64,000 bases of DNA from Methanoculleus sp. (GTDB lineage Archaea; Halobacteriota; Methanomicrobia; Methanomicrobiales; Methanoculleaceae), in the NCBI GenBank assembly GCA_018433835.1, contig JAHDQM010000021.1:1-64000 (forward strand), written 5' to 3'. A program made the position numbers and the translations under genes. The notes beneath the pieces were generated by a model that saw only the letters and a list, made by a program, of their open reading frames with translations, searched no databases and was not told where the DNA came from. Each line of letters begins with the position of its first letter. Positions within the stretch are counted from its first letter, which is position 1. Positions 27,818-40,100 of this stretch are shown one piece after another.

Positions 27818-29628
27818 GACAGTCACGTGTCTTCGTTGACGGAGCTCTTATCGGGCTCGTGGATGACCCCCGGGAACTGGTCGGGCGGATGCGCGATATG
27901 CGCCGGCGCGGCGAGATCCCTTCCGAGGTCAACGTCTCCTACAAGGAGTTCAACAACGATGTCATCATCCACACCGATCGCGGCAGAGCGCGTCGGCCCC
28001 TGATCGTGGTCCGGGACGGCACACCCCTGGTGACCGGTGACGACATCGAACGCCTCAGAAACGGTGAGATGACCTTCGCCGACGTGGTGCGAAAGGGCGC
28101 GATCGAGTTTGTCGATGCCGAAGAGGAGGAAGACCTCTTCATCGCCATCAACGAAGCGGATCTCACCCCCGAACACACGCATCTCGAGATCGATCCCTCG
28201 CTCATCCTGGGCATCGGTGCGGCGCACGTCCCGTTCCCCGAGCACAACGCCAGTCCCCGTGTCACCATGGGCGCCGGGATGGTCAAGCAGGCGCTCGGGT
28301 TCGGCGCTTCGAACATGAAACTCCGCCCCGACACCCGGGGGCACATGCTTCACTACGTTCAGAAACCGCTCACCTTTACCCAGACATCCGACGTGATCGG
28401 TTCCGACGAGCGGGCCGCCGGCCAGAACTTTGTTGTAGCCATCATCTCCTACGAGGGGTTCAACATTGAGGATGCGCTGATCATCAACAAGGCCTCCATC
28501 GACCGGGGCCTCGGGCGTTCGCACTTCTTCCGCACCTACGACGGCGAGGAACGGCGTTACCCCGGCGGCCAGGTCGACCGGATCGAGATCCCGGACGAAG
28601 AGGTCTCCGGTGCGCACGGCGCCGAATTCTACGCGAACCTGGACGTAGACGGCGTCATCAATCCCGAGACGATCGTCCGCGAGAAGGATGTGCTGATCGG
28701 CAAGACCTCCCCACCGAGATTCCTCGAGGAGCCTACGAGCGAGTTGATCGCCGTCGAAAAGCGGCGCGACACCTCGGTCACGATGCGGAGCAACGAGCAC
28801 GGTATCGTCGATACCGTCATCATCACCGAGGGCGAGAACTCCTCGCGCCTCGTCAAAGTCCGGACCCGTGACCTCCGGGTCCCGGAGGTGGGCGACAAGT
28901 TCGCGTCCCGGCACGGGCAGAAAGGCGTTATCGGGCTCATCCAGCCTTCGGCGGACATGCCGTTCACCGAGTCGGGCATGACGCCGGACCTGATCATCAA
29001 CCCCCATGCCGTCCCTAGCCGTATGACCATCGGGCATATGCTCGAGATGCTGGGCGGCAAGGTCGGTTCCCTCGAGGGCCACCGGATCAACGCGACGGCG
29101 TTCCGCGGCGAGCGCGAGACGGATCTCCGGAATTCGCTCAAAGAGCTCGGCTTTTCCCACAACGGCCGCGAAGTGATGTACGACGGGATCACCGGCCGGC
29201 AGTTTGCGGCCGACATCTACATCGGCGTCATCTACTACCAGAAACTCTACCACATGGTATCGAGCAAGATGCACGCGCGGTCGCGCGGTCCCGTGCAGGT
29301 GCTCACCCGCCAGCCGACCGAAGGGCGTGCCCGCGAGGGTGGTCTTCGGTTCGGTGAGATGGAGCGGGACGTGATGATCGGCCACGGTGCGGCCATGGCC
29401 CTGAAGGAGCGGCTGCTCGACGAGTCTGATAAGGTGACCCAGTGGGTCTGCGCGAAGTGCGGCATGGTGGCGATGCTTGACCGGAAGAGGAAGGTCACGC
29501 GGTGCCTTGCCTGCGGCGGCGAGACCGACATCTATCCCGTCGAGATGAGTTACGCCTTCAAACTTCTCCTCGATGAGATGAAGAGCATGGGCATTGCTCC
29601 CCGCCTGAGACTCGACGATATGGTATAA
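27814..29628 (+). CDS. rpoB1: RNA polymerase subunit B' (C-terminal half of B)
   Basis: 604 residues including the hybrid-binding and wall regions, the catalytic-site loop [15 protein letters not shown], and the C-terminal clamp zinc site [11 protein letters not shown] ... CLACGG. Start ATG 27814 overlaps the B'' stop by four bases. The end is followed 23 bp later by rpoA'. Confidence 0.95.
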   Translation: MRQSRVFVDGALIGLVDDPRELVGRMRDMRRRGEIPSEVNVSYKEFNNDVIIHTDRGRARRPLIVVRDGTPLVTGDDIERLRNGEMTFADVVRKGAIEFVDAEEEEDLFIAINEADLTPEHTHLEIDPSLILGIGAAHVPFPEHNASPRVTMGAGMVKQALGFGASNMKLRPDTRGHMLHYVQKPLTFTQTSDVIGSDERAAGQNFVVAIISYEGFNIEDALIINKASIDRGLGRSHFFRTYDGEERRYPGGQVDRIEIPDEEVSGAHGAEFYANLDVDGVINPETIVREKDVLIGKTSPPRFLEEPTSELIAVEKRRDTSVTMRSNEHGIVDTVIITEGENSSRLVKVRTRDLRVPEVGDKFASRHGQKGVIGLIQPSADMPFTESGMTPDLIINPHAVPSRMTIGHMLEMLGGKVGSLEGHRINATAFRGERETDLRNSLKELGFSHNGREVMYDGITGRQFAADIYIGVIYYQKLYHMVSSKMHARSRGPVQVLTRQPTEGRAREGGLRFGEMERDVMIGHGAAMALKERLLDESDKVTQWVCAKCGMVAMLDRKRKVTRCLACGGETDIYPVEMSYAFKLLLDEMKSMGIAPRLRLDDMV

Positions 29629-29651
29629 AGATAAGGGGGCAGTTTCAAACT

Positions 29652-33469
<3,818 letters not shown>

Positions 33470-33480
33470 GAGAATCATCT

Positions 33481-33768
33481 ATGGACTTTAATGCTTCACT
33501 ACGTAAAGCCGTGAAGACTGGTACAGTGCTCCTGGGCAGAAACAAGACCCAGGAATGCATCGAAGAGGGCAAGGCAAAACTTGTTGTGGTGGCCGAGAAC
33601 AGCCCGGAATCTGTCAAGAATCTCGTGAAAGAGACCGATATCCCTGTCTACGTCTACGAAGGCTCGAGTGTTCAGCTCGGAAAAGCCTGCGGCATGCCGT
33701 ACGTCGTCAGTGCGCTTGCCGTAGTCGAGCCAGGTGAATCCGATATCCTGAATGCTGCGAGAGTGTAG
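33481..33768 (+). CDS. rpl30e: Ribosomal protein eL30
   Basis: 95-residue L7Ae/L30e-fold protein with the typical TGTVLLGRNKTQECIEEGKA and VYEGSSVQLGKACGMPY motifs. It binds 23S rRNA and sits between rpoA'' and nusA in the conserved archaeal order. Confidence 0.93.
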   Translation: MDFNASLRKAVKTGTVLLGRNKTQECIEEGKAKLVVVAENSPESVKNLVKETDIPVYVYEGSSVQLGKACGMPYVVSALAVVEPGESDILNAARV

Positions 33769-33771
33769 ACA

Positions 33772-34221
33772 ATGCCACAGGTCACGCTGACTGAGGAGTG
33801 CATGCGCCTCATCTCCCAGTTCGAGAGTCTTACCGGCGCAGGCAGCCGCGATTGTATCGTCGATAACCGCAACGAGCGGATCATCTTCGTGATCAATCCC
33901 GGTGACATGGGACTCGCCATCGGCAAGAGCGGGTCGAGTATCAAGAAGGCATCTGACGTGATGGGCAAACGGATCGAGGTCGTGGAATACTCCGCAGACC
34001 CGAGCCAGTTCCTCCGGAACTGCTTCCTTCCTGCCCAGGTCACAGATATCGACTTCGACACAAACGAGGAGGATCAGCAGGTTGCCCTTATCGAGGTTCG
34101 CGACGAGGACCGGGGCCTTGCTATCGGCAAAGCGGGGAAGAATATCTTCAAGGCAAAGGTCCTTGCTCAGCGGCAGCACGACATCGCCGATGTCCAGCTG
34201 ATGCAGAACGAGACTGCCTGA
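33772..34221 (+). CDS. nusA: NusA-like transcription factor (KH domains)
   Basis: 149 residues, two KH domains only, as in archaeal NusA: the GxxG loops are in AIGKSGSSIKKASDVMG and AIGKAGKNIFKAKVLA. It lacks the S1 and N-terminal polymerase-binding domains of bacterial NusA. It ends the operon; a T-run terminator follows. Confidence 0.92.
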   Translation: MPQVTLTEECMRLISQFESLTGAGSRDCIVDNRNERIIFVINPGDMGLAIGKSGSSIKKASDVMGKRIEVVEYSADPSQFLRNCFLPAQVTDIDFDTNEEDQQVALIEVRDEDRGLAIGKAGKNIFKAKVLAQRQHDIADVQLMQNETA

Positions 34222-34234
34222 ACGCTCCCTCTTC

Positions 34235-34240
34235 TTTTTT
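34235..34240 (+). terminator. T-run terminator after nusA
   Basis: CTTCTTTTTTGC 14 bp after the nusA stop, the usual archaeal oligo-T termination signal. Confidence 0.5.
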
Positions 34241-34346
34241 GCACCCTTCCCGGTGAGGGACCGCTCCGGGCGATACACCGATCTCCGGAAAAGTTCTCCC
34301 GTGGCTGATCCGCGCGGGAGGTTTCGAGCGGGCTCCTATGCAGAAA

Positions 34347-34356
34347 TTATTTATAT
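34347..34356 (+). promoter_or_regulatory. TATA box of secreted-protein gene
   Basis: TTATTTATAT in an otherwise GC-rich spacer, 105 bp upstream of the start at 34461. Confidence 0.45.
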
Positions 34357-34460
34357 CGGTGTGCGCTTCATGAGACTTCCATGAACGGAGGGTCCGCCCG
34401 GGTAGTGAAGCCTGCGCCATTTGCAGCAGAACCGGTGAACAGGGTTCATGGAGTTCCTGG

Positions 34461-35963
34461 ATGCCGGGGGTGGCGCCGTTGAGGCGTCTGCTTCTCGCAT
34501 CCGTGGTCCTGGTGATCTGTATCGGTATGATCGCCTCCCTCGCGCCCGCTCTCCCGGACCCCGGGGAGAACGGCACCGGAAATTCATCGGACGAAGGGAT
34601 CGGCGACGAGAAATCCGTCGTTGCGAAGGTGCCGCCCATATCTGAAGAGACCCCGACACCTGAAGAAACGGACGAAAAGGCCGTAGAGGAGAGGGAGCCT
34701 CCCTCCCCGATAACCGGGGAGGCCACCTCGACGGAGATTACATCTCCACCCGAAGAGGTGCCGGAGACAACGGAACCGACTGCGGCGCTCACGTCTTCCC
34801 AGACCGCAACCACCCTGTCGGAGTCTACCGGAGCGACGATCACGAACACCGGCGATACCGCAGATGCGGAGACGGGGGAGGCGCTGACGGCAACGTCGTC
34901 TGGGAATGCAACAAACACTACTGAACCCGCCGCGACGGAGACCGCATACGTCGATGACTCCGACGACGAGGAGAATACGAACCCGGTCCCGACCCTGGAA
35001 CGGTATGCCCCCCCGCGGCCGAGCGCAACTATGGCTAAAGCACACTATTCCCACGACCGGCCGCTGGTCCAGAGCGGCCACCCGCTCGCCAACCCTTCAT
35101 CATCGTACGCCCCTGAGGAAAACGGGGCCGCCCAGGCGACCGGGGGCGTCGTGCCGCGCGACGGCCTGCTTGTCAGGGGCGTCGGGGTGATCCTCGACCG
35201 GACCCCGGAAGACGTCGCCCTCACCCGGAGCGGGGTGGAGATCGCGAACCTCGACTGGCTCCTCGACCCGGCCATGCGTCTCGGCGGCCGGCACCCGCGG
35301 GCGGTCTTCGAGGGGGAGACGTTCACCGTCACCGTGACGGTCGAGGCGAGGAACCTGACGGTCACGGGGGATAACCCGGCCTACGTCGTCCTGGTGCCGC
35401 CGCCGGGCGAGACCGGGGTCTACGAGATCACGCGGACCCGCGAGCCCCGGGGTCTCGGGGACGGGGAACGCGGCGTCTGGGAGTTCTCGGTCGTCACCCG
35501 CACCGGGAGGCTGACGCTCGCAAACCTCACCCTCCCCGAGGAGCGGCTGATCACCAACCTGACGTCGAACCCGGACGTCTTCGCCTTCCGGGCGTATGCC
35601 CTTGCCGGCAACCAGGAAGTCCCCTCGACGGGCGTCTCCGACCCGGTGCTCGCCATCCGGACCGACGGGGACGCGGGCATGGCGGAGGCGTCTTCCCTCC
35701 CCGAACTTTACGCGCTTGCAGGTATCCCGGACTCGACGCTTCGACCGTCGGAGACGATGGCCGGGGCGTGGGCGCGGGGCATCGGCCACGACACGATCGT
35801 TGCCGGGGCTATCGGGCACCTTGAAACCTTAAGTGCTCTGGGCGAGGAGGAGTTAGCGGCCGTTTATGGCTGGGAAGGAGGGGCCGAGGAAGGAGAGCCG
35901 TCCGCGTCCTCGTCGCTGTTCGACCGGATCATGGAGTTCTTCCTGGGAACGACTTCCCCGTAG
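34461..35963 (+). CDS. Secreted/surface protein with acidic Thr-rich linker
   Basis: 500 residues. A signal peptide or signal anchor is clear (LRRLLLASVVLVICIGMIAS). Residues about 30-190 are low-complexity and rich in Glu, Thr, Ser and Pro, like a glycosylated spacer. After that comes a beta-rich module (about 225-430: FEGETFTVTVTVEARNLTV, GVWEFSVVTRTGRLTLANL), resembling the DUF3821-like surface domains of Methanoculleus but not firmly assignable. The C-terminus is not a recognisable anchor. Its last 100 bp overlap the end of the convergent DUF1786 gene. Role unknown; an envelope protein is likely. Confidence 0.6.
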   Translation: MPGVAPLRRLLLASVVLVICIGMIASLAPALPDPGENGTGNSSDEGIGDEKSVVAKVPPISEETPTPEETDEKAVEEREPPSPITGEATSTEITSPPEEVPETTEPTAALTSSQTATTLSESTGATITNTGDTADAETGEALTATSSGNATNTTEPAATETAYVDDSDDEENTNPVPTLERYAPPRPSATMAKAHYSHDRPLVQSGHPLANPSSSYAPEENGAAQATGGVVPRDGLLVRGVGVILDRTPEDVALTRSGVEIANLDWLLDPAMRLGGRHPRAVFEGETFTVTVTVEARNLTVTGDNPAYVVLVPPPGETGVYEITRTREPRGLGDGERGVWEFSVVTRTGRLTLANLTLPEERLITNLTSNPDVFAFRAYALAGNQEVPSTGVSDPVLAIRTDGDAGMAEASSLPELYALAGIPDSTLRPSETMAGAWARGIGHDTIVAGAIGHLETLSALGEEELAAVYGWEGGAEEGEPSASSSLFDRIMEFFLGTTSP

Positions 35964-37039
35964 GGGAAGGAGTTCGAGAAAACGCTTCGCGTTTTCTCAA
36001 GCTCCGGCCCTTCGGCCCGTCGCTTCTGCCAGAGATACGCGAGCCCGAAGCACCCCGAGAGCATCATGTCCCCGAAGGGTGCCGCCTGATATGCCTCCGG
36101 TAGCAGCCGGAGCCGGTTCGGGCCCGTGACGACCACGGTGGCGGTGGCGAGGGGTTTTCTGACCGCTGCCCCGTGGCCACCGTCGTCGAAGACCTCCTCC
36201 GAGGTCAGCGTGCCGTCGGCGAGCCGCCGGATGTAGCGCTGCAGTTTCGCGGGGTCGAGTGCGCCGGTATGGTGCTCGAAGAGCCCGTGGATCTCGCGCC
36301 CTTTCAGGGTGAAGCAGAGGGTGTGCCCGTTCCCGGCGTTGACGAGGGTCACCCCCGTCCGGGCCAGGCGCCGGACCATCGAATCGCAGAGCGCCCCGAT
36401 GAGGGCGACCGGTCCGGTGTCGGTGACGAGCGCCCCCGGTGCCTGGCGCCGAACGGCCTGCATCCGGGTCATATCGGCGAGCGGGGGGTCGCCAGCGAGC
36501 GAAAGGAGATCCCAGTCGCCGGCGTCCAGCTGCTGGCGCATCAGTTCGAACCGGTGGATACGGTTGCTGCGGTGCGGGGAGTAGCCGTGGTCCTGGACCG
36601 CAATCGCCACGTTTTCCGGGTATTCCACGCCGAAGAGGGAGAGAGTTTTTCTGAGTTCCGGCTCCATGTAGTCGGTGGTACGGATGGTCACCGCGTCCCC
36701 CGGCGGGGCTGCCCGGATCTCGACGCCAGACGCCCGTACCCTTTCCGGGTCGTCGTGGATGGTTCCGGCGGCCTCCTGCGAGGCGTAGACGGGGAGGCCG
36801 CACGAGAGGTGCTCCCGTACGGCGCCGGTATTCGCGCCGCCGCCCATCAGGAACCCGTCCAGGAAGACCGGCCGCCCGGCCCTGGTTGCCTGCCGGATCT
36901 TCTCCGCCGTCACCACGGTCGGGGAGGGGAGGACCAGTTTGATGCTGTTCTCGATTGGCCGGCCGGGCTCGTAGACCAGGATGTCCTGGGTGCCCCTGCC
37001 GACATCGATGGCGAGGAGCGGTGTCTTCAGTTCGATCAT
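35864..37039 (-). CDS. DUF1786 protein (actin/sugar-kinase fold)
   Basis: 391 residues starting MIELKTPLLAIDVGRGTQDI, with a phosphate-1-type loop (AIDVGRGTQDI) and a later GNGHTLCF loop typical of the ASKHA superfamily, together with DHGYSP and GALVTDTGPVALIGAL. It matches the DUF1786 family seen in methanogens; no activity is established. From about residue 345 (RRAEGPELEKTRSVFSNS) the frame continues through a hairpin repeat (AAAACGCTTCGCGTTTT at 35977-35996) into the opposite gene, so the last 45 residues look acquired rather than native. Confidence 0.7.
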   Translation of the reverse strand: MIELKTPLLAIDVGRGTQDILVYEPGRPIENSIKLVLPSPTVVTAEKIRQATRAGRPVFLDGFLMGGGANTGAVREHLSCGLPVYASQEAAGTIHDDPERVRASGVEIRAAPPGDAVTIRTTDYMEPELRKTLSLFGVEYPENVAIAVQDHGYSPHRSNRIHRFELMRQQLDAGDWDLLSLAGDPPLADMTRMQAVRRQAPGALVTDTGPVALIGALCDSMVRRLARTGVTLVNAGNGHTLCFTLKGREIHGLFEHHTGALDPAKLQRYIRRLADGTLTSEEVFDDGGHGAAVRKPLATATVVVTGPNRLRLLPEAYQAAPFGDMMLSGCFGLAYLWQKRRAEGPELEKTRSVFSNSFPYGEVVPRKNSMIRSNSDEDADGSPSSAPPSQP

Positions 37040-37109
37040 ATGTGGGCCCCATATACCGCCGTAACCCCATCATGGCAGGCGGCTCCTATCTGAGTCTCCC
37101 CGCAAAACC

Positions 37110-37115
37110 AAAAAA
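37110..37115 (-). terminator. T-run terminator of ribonucleotide reductase operon
   Basis: On the minus strand, CACCTTTTTTGG about 14 bp after the nrdD stop. Confidence 0.45.
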
Positions 37116-37128
37116 GGTGTGATCGCGG

Positions 37129-40100
37129 TCAGGCGTCCGCCCGGTCCGCCGCCGGAGATGCCCCGGCCGTCGTTGCCTTATCCGGATGGGCCGGCTTGAG
37201 CTCCCGGTACTCCTTGAGGGAGACCGTCAGGTCCCGGGTGAAGGCGAAGTAACCGATCTGGGTCGTCCGGCAGAGGTTCATCGCCATCTCCATCAGCCCC
37301 CGGGGATCGGGGCGCGCTTCCCCGAGCCATACGTGGAAGATGTTCCCGCCGTCCACGATGGGGAAGAAGATATGCTCGATCTCGATCCGTTTCGTGAGCG
37401 GAACCGGGGCTCCCGGGGCGACATGGGTTCCGTTGGTGTAGTAGATGGGGAGGTCGAGCGTCGTGCCGAGCATACCGAGCGCCGCATCAGCGTCGCCCTT
37501 GATGACCTTGAGCGCGTGGTCCCGGAACCGCTCGTCGAGGAGGTCCGCGACCGCGAACCGCTGGCCGGTCGTCTCCGCCGGGGTGCGGGCGAGGGCGATC
37601 GTCATGTTGTGCTTCTTCGAGAGTTCGCGGGCGTACATCTCGAGTTCTGTCATGGCCCGGACGGCGAGACGGAACGCCTCCTTCGACTCGTGGAGCTGGT
37701 GGCCGGTGAAGTGCTGCACCATCTCGTTGACCCCGACCACGCCGATGGTGTAGACGAGCCCCTCGAGGTCCACGGCAACCGCACCGCGCTCGCCGGTGTT
37801 CGGGTCCTTCGGCCGCTGCATCGCAAACGGCATCCGGCCGTTCGTCCGGATCAGGGACATCCAGCGGCGCTTGATCTGGTAGAGGTCGACGGCGATGTCC
37901 ATGAACGACTTCAACTCGGCAAAGAGCCGTTCCTGGTCGCCTTCAGCCTTGTACGCCGCCCGTGGGCAGTTGATGGACATCACCTGCCAGGACCCCATCG
38001 AGAAGTGCTTTCCCTCACGGAAGTAGAGTTTGTCCTCGAACTCGTCGTCCTCGTCGGCGAGGGACGAGAACTGGTAGGCGCAGCAGTTCCCGGTCACAAT
38101 GCCGAGCGCGTTTGCGAAGGTGTGGGTGCCGGCGACATCGACGAGGTCGTAGACGTAGTCATCATAAGGCAGCCTCTCGATAGACCTGATGCGGACCGGG
38201 TGAAGGTCACCGTTGATGAGCCGCTCAACGTCTCCAGTCTGTGCTTCCGGCCGTATAAGGGAGACCTGCGCGCTGTGGTGGCCTGATGAGGCATACTGGC
38301 TGGCATAGACGAGCCCGGTGTACTGGAGCCCGCTTGCCTCTATCGGGAGGCGGGTGAAGATCCCTCCTGTCTGCCTCGAAGATCCGGTGACCGCCGTCGC
38401 GCCGTATCCTGTCTTCTGAGAGAACCGCTGGATCTGATCCTGGGCCGTGATCGTACAGGTATAGGCCGTGAGAGCGTACGGCTTGCCGGTCTGGGGGTGT
38501 GCGACGGTTGTTTCCTGTTCCATGTAGTTCATCTGGACCCCGATGCGCTGTGCGAGCCAGACCAGTTTCTGAATTGCGTTCCGCGACACCAGTTTTATCC
38601 GGATGCCCCTTGCACGGTGGATGTATGACCCCTGTTGCCCCGCCTGGATGCTGATGTTGCCGTCACCACGGAACGCGGCATCGAGGTACGTGCCTACCAG
38701 ATCCCTGTCGACGTCAAAGAGCAGATCCGGTACGTTCTTCTCGGCAGCGCATTTTCCACAGCCGATAGCGTCGAGGAGAAGGTAGAGAAGTTTGCTGTTG
38801 ACGGTGACGTTGGTGGCCGTGGCCTCCTCGGAGATCAGCGGCTCGCATCCGAGGAAACTCTTGATGCATGCTGCGGCCTCCTGGATGAGATCCTTTTCGT
38901 GATGTCCAAACGAGAGCCGGACCGTATAGCGTCGTCCACTGGTGTCACTGCATCCCTCTGCGAGATAATATCCGAGGAACCTGATGAACTCCTCCGTCAT
39001 GGGGAGAACCTGAGGCAGGCCACGGTGCTTTGCGTTCCGTATATTCACTTCCCCATTCTGGAGCACGATCTCATCGGCATGGCCGGCGGCGCAAAGCGTT
39101 TCTGCGACGCTGAGTTCCCTGACCGGTTGGATACCGAACTCAGCGGTTTTAACTACAGGGAGATAGTCGCCGTTACGAAGCGTCTGTGCCGACGTCTTTA
39201 TGAACTTCCCCTGATCCAGGGTGAAGACGGGGTGATCCGGCGTGATGGTGATCCGGCGGCCCGATTCAAGGGTGATCCGGAGCATCTCTCCCGAATACTC
39301 TCGCCGCATGACCCCGCGGAAGGGGCGCAGGGATGCTGTCATGCCGGCGAGATCGACACCGGGGGTCTTTGCAGCAAGGCGGGCAAACTCCGTGCCGTAC
39401 GGATCAGTTTGCCTGTCCTCTGCGGCTGTCTCTTCGAAGAGGTCTTTTATCGGCCGGATCCGGGTTCTGCCGTCCGTGTCCACTATGGGAATGAGTTCAT
39501 CCCCTGCCAGGCACTGGTAGCATGAGATCCCCTCACCGGCGCCCCGGTAGGCGGGGATCTGGTTGTCGTAGTAGGGGGTGCCGTACTTGGACGCGAGTTC
39601 AAACGTCATCAGGTAGAGGTCCTGGTAGGTCGGGAGATCCGGGTGCTCGCCATTGAACTCCTCGTTCTCGATGAGGAAGTCGGGCTCGATGCTGATCTCG
39701 GGTTTCGGGAAGGAGAAGGGCTTGCCCCAGTAGTCGCCCTCGAGCATCACCTCCATCAGCGCCTTGAAGAGGAGCCGGACCTCCCGTTCGAACTCGCCAT
39801 AGGTCCGGAGCGGCGCCTGGTTCCCGTCCCAGACCTTGCCGCGGTAGACGCAGGGCTTGTCCTTCCAGAGGGTGGGGACGCCCGGGGAGAGCTGGACCGA
39901 CGAGAAGACCACCTGGCCGCCCCGGGCGACCATCATCTGGGTCATCTCGTAGACGAACATCTGCATCAGCTGCTTGATCTCCTCGTAGTCCATCCCCTCG
40001 AAGAAGGGCGCCATGAACGTGAGGAAGTTGTAGTAGCCCTGGCCGCCGGCGAAGTTCGTCTGGGCGGAGCCGAGCGCCTTGACCGCGTGGAGGACCGCCA

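Noticed and set aside
27823..29385. 520-codon minus-strand frame over rpoB'
   Set aside because: Antisense shadow; the sense strand carries the recognised polymerase subunit.
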